Shown: in pieces, positions 39,563-48,044 of the stretch | How positions within the stretch are numbered: the stretch's first letter is position 1 | Layout of the letters: each line of letters begins with the position of its first letter | Assembly: GCF_023028105.1 (NCBI RefSeq) | Contig: NZ_CP095491.1 | Span: 682,001 to 746,000, forward strand | Length of the DNA: 64,000 nucleotides | Origin: Halosolutus gelatinilyticus | GTDB taxonomy: Archaea > Halobacteriota > Halobacteria > Halobacteriales > Natrialbaceae | Direction of reading: 5' to 3' | Position numbers and translations under genes: made by a program | The notes under the pieces: model-generated | Databases searched by the model: none | Told to the model about the DNA's origin: nothing | The model's input: the letters and a program-made list of their open reading frames with translations, nothing else

Positions 39563-42298
39563 TCACTCGAGGATGACGACCGCCGACTCGGTTTCGAGCA
39601 TCTCGCCGTCGCCCGAGTAAGTCCGCTCGAGTTCGATCTCGAACAGGTCGTCTTCCAGTTCCTCGTCGGCGACGCGGAGGACGCCGGCCTCCGTATCGAG
39701 TTCGTACTCGCCGGCGTCGATCGCGGCGTCGATCTCGCCGACCTTCGCGCCGTACTTCGGCCCGAGGGTCGCGTAGTCGAGGTCGATCGAGGCGATCTCG
39801 GTCGCGATCTCGGGTTCTTCCTCGAGCACCGTCAGCTCCCGGACGTGCATCACGTTCTGGATGGCGTCCTCGAAGCCTTCGATCGGCCCGTAGACCGAGA
39901 CGGATTCGAGGTCGGCGTTCAGCGGCAGCTGGTTCTCGCTCTTGTACCGGCGGAGCGCGGAGATGACCTCCATCGCGGTTTCGCCGGCTTCGAGGTCCGC
40001 CTCGTACCCCTGGGACTCGGGCCAGTCGCGGGTGTGGATGCTGGTCTCGTCCAGCCCCTCGCCGTCTCGCGCCTCGCTTCCCGCGTAGACGGCCTGCCAG
40101 ATCTCCTCCGCGATGTGGGGCAGGAACGGCGCCCACAGTTCGAGGAACGTCCGGTGGGCCGTCCGCAGCGCGTACTGCGTCGAGGGGTTGTCTTCCCGGC
40201 CCTTCGCGATCTCCAAGTAGTCGTCGCAGAAGGTGTTCCAGAAGAACGTCCGCAGCCGATCGCGGGCCTTGGCGAACTCGTAGGCCTCGAAGTGCGCGGT
40301 GAGGTCCGCGATCGCGTCGTCGAGTTCCGCGAGGAGCCAGCGATCGATCGCCTCCAGGTCGTCGGGTTCGTCGGGGTCGCGCGGCGCGAGGGAGTCGACG
40401 AGCTTCGAGGCGTTCCAGAGCTTTCGCAGGAGCTTCTCGCCCGCCGTGAGGTCCTTCTCCTGGTACGGGAAGTCGTCGCCGACGGCGGCACTCGCGGCCC
40501 AGAACCGGACGGCGTCGACGGGATACTCGGACAGCACCTCGTCGGGGGCGACGATGTTGCCCTTGGACTTGGACATCTTCTCGCGGTTTTCGTCCAAGAC
40601 GTGGCCGTTGATCATCGTCGCGTCGAACGGCACCTCGCCGGTGTGCTCGTAACACTTGACGATCGTGTGGAACAGCCAGAACGAGATGATGTCGTGGCCC
40701 TGCGGTCGGAGGTCGAACGGGTAGAGTTCGGGGCTGTCCATCGTGAGCTCCTCCGCGTCCTCGTCCCAGTCCCAGCCGGCGTTGATCAGGGGCGTCAGCG
40801 AGGAGGTGGCCCAGGTGTCGAAGACGTCCTCCTCCGCGACGAAGTCGTCGGACCCGCACTGGGGACAGCTATCGACCGGCGGCTCGTCGGAAAGCGGATC
40901 GACGGGAAGATCCTCGCGGTCGGCCAGGATCTCGCGGTCGCAGTCCGCGCAGTACCAGACCGGGAACGGGATGCCCGAGTCGCGCTGGCGCGAGATGAGC
41001 CAGTCCCACTCCAGGCCCTCGATCCAGTGCCGATAGCGAGTGAACATCTTCTCGGGGTACCAGTCCATCTCGCGGCCGGCTTCGAGGTACTCCTCTTTGT
41101 GGTCGAGCAGTTCGACGTACCACTGCTTGGAGACGCGGAACTCGACGGGCGTCTCGCAGCGCTCGTGGACCTGCACGGTGTGGGAGATGTCCCGCCGATC
41201 GCGCAGGGAGCCCTCGTCGTCCAGGTCCTCGACGATCGCCTCGCGGGCCGCCTCCGTGGAGAGCCCTTCGTACTCGCCGGCGAGGTCGGTCATCGTCGCG
41301 GACTCGTCGATCGCCACCCGGAGCGGCAGGTCGTGGGCCTGGTACCACTCGATGTCCTTCTGGTCGCCGAAGGTACAGCACATGACGATGCCGCTGCCTT
41401 TCTCCATGTCGACGCGCTCGTCGGCGATGATGGGGACCTCCTGGCCGAAGATGGGAACGCGAGCCGTCTCGCCGACGAGATCCTGATTCTCGTCGTCGTC
41501 GGGGTGGACGAAGACGGAAACGCAGGCCGGCAGTAGTTCCGGCCGCGTCGTGGAGATGACGAACTCCTCGCGCGGCGCGTCTCGCGGCTCCGCCGCTTGA
41601 CTGTCCGAGGCGCTCTGCGCCTCGCTCTCCTCTCCGACTAACTCGAAGGCGATGTCGTTGAAGTGCGAGCCGCGCTCGTCGTCTTCCATCTCGACCTGCG
41701 AGATCGCCGTCTCGCACTCGGGACACCAGATCGCCGGCGCCTTCTTGCGGTACTCGCGCCCCTTCTCGTAGAGGTCGAGGAAGGATAGCTGCGAGATGCG
41801 CTGGACGCGCGGCTCGATCGTCTTGTAGGTGTTGTTCCAGTCGATCGAGGTGCCGAGCGCCTGCATCTTCTCCGTGAACTCGGCCTCGTACTCCCGACAG
41901 ACCTCGCGGCAGAGTTCCTGGAACTCGCGGCGCTCGTAGTCCTGGTGGCGGATGTCGAGTTCGTCCTCGGTCAGCCGCTCGCTCGCGATCCCGTTGTCGT
42001 CGTAGCCGAAGGGGAACAGCACCTCCCCGTCGTGCATGCGCTGGAACCGCGCGGCGAAGTCCTGCAGCGTCGAGCCGTAGAGGTGGCCCATGTGCAGGCT
42101 CCCCGACACCGTCGGCGGCGGGGTGTCGATCGCGTAGACGGTGTTTGGGTCCCGTTCGGGATCGCCGTCGTAGGCGTAGACGTCCTCGTCGACCCAGCGC
42201 GACTGCCATCGCGATTCGACGGTCTCGGGCTCGTAGCTTCCCTCGAGCGTCGGCTTGCCGTCGGCCTCGTCTTCCTGCTCGGGGGCGTCCATGCTCAT
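39563..42298 (-). CDS. valS: valyl-tRNA synthetase
   Basis: A 911-residue class I synthetase. The HIGH motif is HMGH at residues 69-72 (SGSLHMGHLYGS), KMSKS is at 574-578, and an editing domain lies between. PVWYCADCDRE and DSCPQCGSD contain zinc-binding CxxC pairs. An acidic insertion, EESEAQSASDSQAAE, is typical of halophiles. The C-terminus has an anticodon-binding helix bundle. ATG 42298 is chosen because GGTGA lies six bases upstream; 35 more in-frame codons upstream look noncoding. Confidence 0.96.
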   Translation of the reverse strand: MSMDAPEQEDEADGKPTLEGSYEPETVESRWQSRWVDEDVYAYDGDPERDPNTVYAIDTPPPTVSGSLHMGHLYGSTLQDFAARFQRMHDGEVLFPFGYDDNGIASERLTEDELDIRHQDYERREFQELCREVCREYEAEFTEKMQALGTSIDWNNTYKTIEPRVQRISQLSFLDLYEKGREYRKKAPAIWCPECETAISQVEMEDDERGSHFNDIAFELVGEESEAQSASDSQAAEPRDAPREEFVISTTRPELLPACVSVFVHPDDDENQDLVGETARVPIFGQEVPIIADERVDMEKGSGIVMCCTFGDQKDIEWYQAHDLPLRVAIDESATMTDLAGEYEGLSTEAAREAIVEDLDDEGSLRDRRDISHTVQVHERCETPVEFRVSKQWYVELLDHKEEYLEAGREMDWYPEKMFTRYRHWIEGLEWDWLISRQRDSGIPFPVWYCADCDREILADREDLPVDPLSDEPPVDSCPQCGSDDFVAEEDVFDTWATSSLTPLINAGWDWDEDAEELTMDSPELYPFDLRPQGHDIISFWLFHTIVKCYEHTGEVPFDATMINGHVLDENREKMSKSKGNIVAPDEVLSEYPVDAVRFWAASAAVGDDFPYQEKDLTAGEKLLRKLWNASKLVDSLAPRDPDEPDDLEAIDRWLLAELDDAIADLTAHFEAYEFAKARDRLRTFFWNTFCDDYLEIAKGREDNPSTQYALRTAHRTFLELWAPFLPHIAEEIWQAVYAGSEARDGEGLDETSIHTRDWPESQGYEADLEAGETAMEVISALRRYKSENQLPLNADLESVSVYGPIEGFEDAIQNVMHVRELTVLEEEPEIATEIASIDLDYATLGPKYGAKVGEIDAAIDAGEYELDTEAGVLRVADEELEDDLFEIELERTYSGDGEMLETESAVVILE

Positions 42299-42679
42299 GC
42301 TCTCACCGCCCGTCGCGGGCGTCGTCGATTCGTCGTCGTCGCGTGGGTGGTACTGTGGTCCATCGGTGATACCGGTCGTTGCTCGGTGAATGCTGGTCGC
42401 CGACAATACATCCGTCGAAACGGGGTGGGAAGTGCGGGGCTATGGGGCCCCTACCAAAACGGTGTCGCGCGGGCCGGCGAACGCGTCGGCCGCGACGGCG
42501 TCGGACATACACGTGTATACTTCGGCGATCGGTGTTAGGTGTTTCGTCGTCGACGCGGTCGCCGTCGAAACCGATCGCCGACGCCGAATCACAAGCACGA
42601 TCGCGTCCCCGTCGAGTTCTCGTCACCGATTGTGACGCGGACTGAAAAGTTATGTGTCTGTCACGAGAACGGACGAACG
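42299..42679. other. intergenic region with an ATACACGTGTAT palindrome
   Basis: About 380 bases between divergent genes. ATACACGTGTAT is a perfect 12-base palindrome at 42507-42518. An AT-rich element, AAAAGTTATG (42646-42655), is spaced as a TATA box for the gene at 42680. I see no RNA structure I would trust; GGGGCTATGGGGCCCC at 42456-42471 is a small self-complementary patch. Confidence 0.4.
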
Positions 42680-42888
42680 ATGCCCCCCGCTGACGGAGTC
42701 CACGGATTTTTTGACGTCCAAGCTGCGTTCTACGCCTACGTCGCGCTCGCGATCGGAATCACGATCGGGCTGTGGTGGTTCGGCGTCCCCACGAACTTGA
42801 CGGTCCTCGCGTTTCTCGCGGTTGGGCCGTACTGCTCGTCCCGTTCTGGCCGTTGTTCGTGGACCGCCACCCGGAACACGACGGTTGA
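42680..42888 (+). pseudogene. small two-helix membrane protein with one frameshift
   Basis: From ATG 42680 the frame gives MPPADGVHGFFDVQAAFYAY, then ALAIGITIGLWWFGV and LTVLAFLAVG. At 42821-42829 (GTTGGGCC) the frame becomes Ser/Arg/Thr-rich. A different frame continues naturally with WAVLLVPFWPLFVDRHPEHDG and a stop at 42886-42888. A single missing base would restore a ~69-residue protein with two membrane helices. It is either a young pseudogene or a sequencing error in a G run. The TATA-like element at 42646 suggests the gene is or was expressed. Confidence 0.6.
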
Positions 42889-42957
42889 GACGGCCGCTGC
42901 CGCGAAGACGACACCGCCGCCGTAACCCTCCGGAGTCATCCGTTCCCGTTCGACTCG

Positions 42958-43611
42958 TCACTCCGCCGGCGACGCGTCCGCCAAGCAGATGACGGCCCGC
43001 GAGTCGTTGATCCGTCGGAGTTCCCCGTCGAGGTAGGTCGTCAACCGGTCGAGAATCCCGCCGTCGGCGTCGTGTTCGTCCGCCCCGACGATCGTGATCC
43101 GATCGCATGCCGACACGTCGTAGTCGCCCTGCATGAGGACGGAGAACAGTTCGCGCGGCGTAACCGGCTCGCCGGCGTCCAGTCGGGCCGCGACCCCTTC
43201 GAGCGACGACTCGATCGCCGTCTCCACTTCGAAGGTGACGTCGACGGAGACGGTCTCGTCTCGATCGGCCGCGGCGAAGTACTCCTCGGATCCCCTGACC
43301 GCGGGTTCGAGGACGTCCTCGAACCCGATGCCGTACGCCTCGGCGCCGAGGTAGACGAACGCAACCGTCGCCCGGAGCCCGTCGAGGAACGCCTCGTCGG
43401 TCGTCGCTCGCTCGAACACCTGCCGTCGATCCTTCTCGGACAGCGTGTGCAACAGCAGGTCGAAATCCAGTATCGCCGCGCGGACCCGCCGTCGAATTCG
43501 CGCCTCGGCGTTTCGCCGCGACTGCTCGTGTCCGAACTCCCGCTCGCCGAGCAGGTACTCCCGATCGGCCGCGCTCAACATCCCTCGTTCGCGATCGATA
43601 TCCGTGTTCAT
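42958..43611 (-). CDS. conserved haloarchaeal hypothetical protein
   Basis: A 217-residue protein. The N-terminus, MNTDIDRERGMLSAADREYL, has the R-G-X-LS-X-ADR-X-YL-X-GE pattern that I associate with a haloarchaeal domain of unknown function. After it are helical segments (RVRAAILDFDLLLHTLSEKD) and an alpha/beta region with TFEVETAIESSLEGV. ATG 43611 is chosen from that match. It is divergent from the RND gene; the AT-rich stretch 43612-43650 probably serves both promoters. Confidence 0.65.
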   Translation of the reverse strand: MNTDIDRERGMLSAADREYLLGEREFGHEQSRRNAEARIRRRVRAAILDFDLLLHTLSEKDRRQVFERATTDEAFLDGLRATVAFVYLGAEAYGIGFEDVLEPAVRGSEEYFAAADRDETVSVDVTFEVETAIESSLEGVAARLDAGEPVTPRELFSVLMQGDYDVSACDRITIVGADEHDADGGILDRLTTYLDGELRRINDSRAVICLADASPAE

Positions 43612-43754
43612 AATCGATATTGGATTATATTCAATCAAATTCCATCCAAACGGTTATCAATTCCCCGGTCACAGACGCAGCCGATGCGTACGGAGCCGGC
43701 ACGAACGGGAGGGAGGGAAGAGATCGCGCGGCTCGGATCGGCGAGGGGCGTCGA

Positions 43755-46373
43755 ATGAACGGCGGAGTCGCCGCACGATTCGCGGCCGCGATCGTCGACA
43801 ACAGTCGACTCGTCGTCGTACTCGTCGTCCTGCTGACGGCGGTGGTCGCCGCCGGAGCGGCGATCGGCGACCCCGAGGACGGAGGTATCGGCCGGTTCGA
43901 CGTCGATTCCGAGGAGACGCGCGCACGGGAAGAGATCGAATCGACTTACGGTACCGACGACGCGATCGTCGCCCAGATCGTCGTCCGCGACGAGGGCGGC
44001 GACGTCCTGGCCCGCGAGTCGCTGCTCGAGGGACTCCGACTTCAGCGGGACGTTCGGGAAGACGACGACCTGAACGCGACGCTCGACGAGCGGGGGATCG
44101 TCGGCCTCGAGAACGCCGTCGCCACCGCCGCGGTCTTCGAGGATCGACGGGCCGCAGCGAACGGGCCGCCCGACGCGAGCGAACCGACGCTCGACGAACA
44201 GATTACGGCCCTCGAATCGCGATCGGACGAGGAGGTAGAGGCGTTGCTCGCCGACGTACTCGATCCCGACGCCGACGGGGCGCGCGGACAGCCCGGACCG
44301 GGCGCTGTCGGGGGCGACCCCTACGAGTTCCTGCCGATCGATTACGAACCCGGCTCGACGACCGCCGACGCTCGCATCGCGTTCGTCTTCCAAACAGACG
44401 ATAGCGGGCCCGACGAGGACCCCGAGGCGGCGTACGAAGCGCAGGTCGCGATCGCCGATCGCGTCGACGATCGGTTCGACGACGCGTTCGTCTTCGGGCA
44501 GGGGATCGTCGACGAGGCGTCGGCCAGCGCCGTCGGCGACAGCTTCGCGATCATCACGCCGGTCGCGCTCGCGTTCGTCCTCGTCGCTCTCGGGACGGCC
44601 TACCGCGACGTCGTCGACGTCCTCGTGAGCATCGTCGGCATCGCCGTCGTCATGGCCTGGCTCGCCGGCGTCCAGGGCTGGCTCGAGATCCCCTCGAGCC
44701 AGCTGCTGATCGCCGTCCCGTTCCTGTTGATCGGGCTGAGCATCGACTACTCGCTGCACGTGATCATGCGCTCTCGGGAGGCGCGAGCGGGCGCCCTGAA
44801 GCGCGATTCCGGCGACGACGACCGACGCGGCGTTCGGGCGGGCGTTCGCGTCGGTCTCGCCGGCGTCCTCCTCGCGCTGGCGGCCGCGACGTTCTCGACC
44901 GGGATCGGCTTCCTTTCGAACGTCGTCAGCCCGCTGCCGGCGATCCGCGACTTCGCGATCCTGTGTGCGGCCGGAATCCTCGCGACGCTCGTCTCCTTCG
45001 CCGTCTTCGTCCCGGCGCTGAAGGTCGAGGTGGATTCGCTCCTCGAGGGCCGGTTCGGGATCGATCGCCGAAAGCGCCCGTTCGGCACGGGACCGGGTCC
45101 CGTCAACCGGGCGCTGTCGAGCGGCGCGTTCCTCGCGCGACGGGCGCCGATCGCGGTCGTGATCGTCGCGCTCGTCCTCGCGGCCGGCGGCGCCTACGGC
45201 GCGGCGGGGATCGACACGGAGTTCAACCAGTCTGACTTCCTGCCGCGGGACGCTCCCGACTGGGCCAAGTCCCTCCCCGGTCCGCTCGCGACGGGCACGT
45301 ACACGATCAGCGACGACGCCGAGTACCTCGGCGAGAACTTCCAGGAGCGCGGCGAGGGGAGCCGAACGCAGGTGCTGATACGCGAGGGCGCGACCGATCC
45401 CGCGACGCTCGCGGCCGTCGACGATGCCGCGACTGACCTCGACCCCGAATCGACGGAGGCGGTCGTCGTCCGATCGGACGGTCGACCGGCGATCGAGAGC
45501 CCGGTAACGGTGCTCCGCGAGGTGGCGAGCGAGAACGAGTCGGTCGCCGCGGCGCTCGACGAGCGCGACGCGGACGGCGACGGACTGCCGGACGAGGACC
45601 TCGGCGGGCTCTACGACGTCCTGTACGAGGCGGACGCCGACGCCGCGTCGTCCGTCCTCCACCGGACCGGCGACGGCGCCGATCGCGAGTACGAGTCGGC
45701 TCGACTCCTCGTGAGCGTTCGCGGTGACGCGGCCGCACAGGACGCGGCCGCGGACACCCGGTCGATCGCGGCCGCGATCGAGTCGGGATCGAGCGGCGCG
45801 GCGACTGCGGTCGCGACCGGCGGTCCGGTGACGACCGCCGTGGTCCAGGACGCCCTGCTCGAGACGCTCGTCCGGGCGTTCGCGCTCACGCTCGTGGTCA
45901 TCCTCGCGTTTCTCACGGTTCTCTACTGGGTGCGCTACCGGTCGCTCTCGCTCGGCGTCGTCACGCTCGCGCCGGTCGTCGCCGCGCTCGCGTGGCTGCT
46001 CGGACTCATGGCGGTGCTCGACCTGCCGTTCAACAGCGAGACGGCCGTCATCACCAGCCTCGCGATCGGACTGGGGGTCGACTACAGCATCCACGTCGGC
46101 GAGCGATTCGTCGAGGAGCGACGAGCGGGTGAGAGCGGATCGATCGAGGACGCGCTCGCGGCGACGGTCACCGGCACCGGCGGGGCGCTTCTCGGAAGCG
46201 CGCTGACGAGCGCCGCCGGGTTCGGCGTCCTCGCCCTCGCGCTGTCTCCGCCGATCCGACGGTTCGGGCTCGTGACGGGGCTCAGCATCGTCTTCGCGTT
46301 CGTCGCCTGCCTAACCGTGTTGCCCTGCCTGCTCGTCCTGCGGGAGCGGCTGCTCGGGCGGGGTGCGGCGTAG
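43755..46373 (+). CDS. RND superfamily exporter (MMPL/Patched-like)
   Basis: An 872-residue protein with the RND plan: one helix, a large external domain, five helices, then a repeat of the same. Helix bundles include LIAVPFLLIGLSIDYSLHVIM and LAIGLGVDYSIHVGERFVEE, whose G-X-DYS-H motif in each half is the family's proton-relay signature. The external domain has low-complexity acidic stretches. It should move hydrophobic compounds out using the ion gradient; haloarchaeal versions are uncharacterised. ATG 43755 starts just before helix 1; the frame is open further upstream. Confidence 0.88.
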   Translation: MNGGVAARFAAAIVDNSRLVVVLVVLLTAVVAAGAAIGDPEDGGIGRFDVDSEETRAREEIESTYGTDDAIVAQIVVRDEGGDVLARESLLEGLRLQRDVREDDDLNATLDERGIVGLENAVATAAVFEDRRAAANGPPDASEPTLDEQITALESRSDEEVEALLADVLDPDADGARGQPGPGAVGGDPYEFLPIDYEPGSTTADARIAFVFQTDDSGPDEDPEAAYEAQVAIADRVDDRFDDAFVFGQGIVDEASASAVGDSFAIITPVALAFVLVALGTAYRDVVDVLVSIVGIAVVMAWLAGVQGWLEIPSSQLLIAVPFLLIGLSIDYSLHVIMRSREARAGALKRDSGDDDRRGVRAGVRVGLAGVLLALAAATFSTGIGFLSNVVSPLPAIRDFAILCAAGILATLVSFAVFVPALKVEVDSLLEGRFGIDRRKRPFGTGPGPVNRALSSGAFLARRAPIAVVIVALVLAAGGAYGAAGIDTEFNQSDFLPRDAPDWAKSLPGPLATGTYTISDDAEYLGENFQERGEGSRTQVLIREGATDPATLAAVDDAATDLDPESTEAVVVRSDGRPAIESPVTVLREVASENESVAAALDERDADGDGLPDEDLGGLYDVLYEADADAASSVLHRTGDGADREYESARLLVSVRGDAAAQDAAADTRSIAAAIESGSSGAATAVATGGPVTTAVVQDALLETLVRAFALTLVVILAFLTVLYWVRYRSLSLGVVTLAPVVAALAWLLGLMAVLDLPFNSETAVITSLAIGLGVDYSIHVGERFVEERRAGESGSIEDALAATVTGTGGALLGSALTSAAGFGVLALALSPPIRRFGLVTGLSIVFAFVACLTVLPCLLVLRERLLGRGAA

Positions 46374-46439
46374 CGTGGTCCGGCGCAGACAGGGGTCGGC
46401 CGGCTGTGGTTTTATCGCGCCGCAGGTGGGAGGGCGCGT

Positions 46440-47027
46440 ATGGAGATCGGCATCCTCGGCACCGGAAACGTCGGCAGCGCGCTCGCGCGGGGATTTGACG
46501 CGGCCGGACACGACGTCGTCCTCGGGTCGCGCACGCCCGACGAGACGGCGATCGACGGGTTACGGGTCGTCGACCAGCGGGCGGCCGCCGAGCACGGCGA
46601 CGCGGTCGTGCTCGCGCTGCCGTCGGACGCGATCGACGACGTCGCGGCCGACCTCTCGGACGCGCTGGCCGACAAACCGACGATCGACACCGCCAACGAG
46701 TACCCGACCGCGTCCGACGGTCCGTCGATCGCCGAACGGGTCGCCGAGGCCGCACCCGACGCGAAGGTCGTCAAGGCGTTCAACACGATCGGAGCGAACC
46801 TGATGACCGATCCCGTCGTCGACGGCGAGCGGGCGACGATGTTTCTCGCCGGCGACGACGCGATCGCCTGCGAGCAGGTCGACGCGCTTGCGACTGACCT
46901 CGGATTCGACGTCGTCCCCGCCGGTGCCCTGGCCCGCGCCGAACTCCTCGAGGACCTCGCCCGGCTCTGGATCCACTGCAGCGGCGAGTACGGTCGCGAC
47001 ATCGCGTTCCGACTGCTCCGGGAGTGA
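46440..47027 (+). CDS. NADPH-dependent F420 reductase-like protein
   Basis: A 195-residue Rossmann protein: MEIGILGTGNVGSALARGFD is the NADP-binding motif, ALPSDAIDDVAADLSD and ANEYPTASDGP follow, and VVKAFNTIGANLM is the conserved F420-reductase (NpdG) segment. Shorter than typical NpdG by few residues. It may move hydride between NADP and F420, or be a related coenzyme-binding oxidoreductase. It reads in the same direction as the RND gene, 66 bases downstream. Confidence 0.8.
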   Translation: MEIGILGTGNVGSALARGFDAAGHDVVLGSRTPDETAIDGLRVVDQRAAAEHGDAVVLALPSDAIDDVAADLSDALADKPTIDTANEYPTASDGPSIAERVAEAAPDAKVVKAFNTIGANLMTDPVVDGERATMFLAGDDAIACEQVDALATDLGFDVVPAGALARAELLEDLARLWIHCSGEYGRDIAFRLLRE

Positions 47028-47037
47028 GCGGCGGCGA

Positions 47038-47928
47038 TCAGTTGTCCGAGTGGGACCGCACCCAGAGTTCGCCGATCCGCGAGAGCCGCGTCCGGTAGGA
47101 CTTCCCGTGCTCCTCGCGCTCGATGTACCCCTTGCCGCCGGGGCCGAGCCGATCGACGTTGTAGATCACCTTCGAGCGGAAGCTGTCGGTGTACTCCTCG
47201 TTGAGTTCGCGGGCCAGCGACTCGGCGAGTTCGGAGACGGAGTCGAACTCGCCGTCCTCGCCCAGCTTGAAGAGGATGAGTTCCTCGAACGGCTTGACGT
47301 TCGAGAAGGAGGTGACGGGGAGTTCGACGATGTGGCTGCCGTCGATCTCCTTCGCGCCGATCGTCGTCCCGCGCTCGTCGAACTCCGAGAGCAGTTTCCG
47401 GGCGCTCTCGAGCCGATCGGCGATCCGGTCGTCCTCGACGGAGTCGGTCTCCCGGAGGTCATCGAGCAGCGCGCGCTGTTCGCGCAGTTCCTCGGCGAGT
47501 TCCGTCTCCAGGTACTTCTCCGGGGCGGTGTAGTAGGTGTGGATGTGTTCGCGCTCGTCCTCCCGTTCGACCATCAGGGAGTTGGCGGCCGTCGCGAAGG
47601 CGAAGCTGACGGTTCGGGGCATCGCGGCGACGTTGACCCAGACCTCGTTGCCGTCGTCGAGTTCCGCGGTGATCAGGTTGTACGCCTGTTCGAACGCCTC
47701 GTCGTAGTCGTAGACGTCCTCGAGGACGAACCGCTCGGTCTCCGCGCCGAGCAGGTTCTGGAAGTCGGTCTCGAGTTTACCCGAGAGTCGACGCGAGTAC
47801 TCGACGTTGGCCTCGCTGCCGACGGCTCCTTCCAACAGGATGACCCTGTCGACATCGAGTTGATCGCGGACCAGCGGCGCGATCAACCGGTCGTAGTCGA
47901 ATCCGACCGGGACGATGTGGGTTTGCAT
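47038..47928 (-). CDS. HFX_2341-like transcriptional regulator (DUF6293)
   Basis: A 296-residue protein. The N-terminal domain (QTHIVPVGFDYDRLIAPLVR through VWVNVAAMPRTVSFAFATAA) has the CARF-like alpha/beta pattern of DUF6293, including the nucleotide-binding-like N-X-AAMPRT loop. Helical linker, then a C-terminal wHTH: LGEDGEFDSVSELAESLARE and RLSRIGELWVRS. TTATATATTC at 47951-47960 is a strong TATA element 27 bases upstream of ATG 47928, so the mRNA is probably leaderless. CARF-like domains often bind cyclic oligoadenylates in CRISPR contexts; no CRISPR is nearby. Confidence 0.85.
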   Translation of the reverse strand: MQTHIVPVGFDYDRLIAPLVRDQLDVDRVILLEGAVGSEANVEYSRRLSGKLETDFQNLLGAETERFVLEDVYDYDEAFEQAYNLITAELDDGNEVWVNVAAMPRTVSFAFATAANSLMVEREDEREHIHTYYTAPEKYLETELAEELREQRALLDDLRETDSVEDDRIADRLESARKLLSEFDERGTTIGAKEIDGSHIVELPVTSFSNVKPFEELILFKLGEDGEFDSVSELAESLARELNEEYTDSFRSKVIYNVDRLGPGGKGYIEREEHGKSYRTRLSRIGELWVRSHSDN

Positions 47929-47950
47929 AGGCTATCCTTCGTCGGAGCGG

Positions 47951-47960
47951 TTATATATTC
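47951..47960 (-). promoter_or_regulatory. TATA element of the HFX_2341-like gene
   Basis: Minus-strand GAATATATAA, the best TATA match in the window. Its centre is 27 bases upstream of the ATG, as expected for leaderless haloarchaeal transcripts. Confidence 0.6.
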
Positions 47961-48044
47961 CCTCAAGTAGCGTCGCGTCCGATCCGTCCCGCCGATCGTC
48001 GCGGCGGTATCGGTCCGCGACGACCGGGTCGACGTCCGGCGGCC

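Noticed and set aside
39845-41536. A 563-codon open frame on the plus strand
   Set aside because: It is antisense to valS, which has HMGH, KMSKS and CxxC motifs. The antisense translation is rich in Val, Arg, Gly and Leu without motifs.
43635-46094. An 819-codon open frame on the minus strand
   Set aside because: It is antisense to the RND exporter. The product is an Arg/Glu/Asp-rich chain without hydrophobic cores, the usual shadow in GC-rich haloarchaeal genes.
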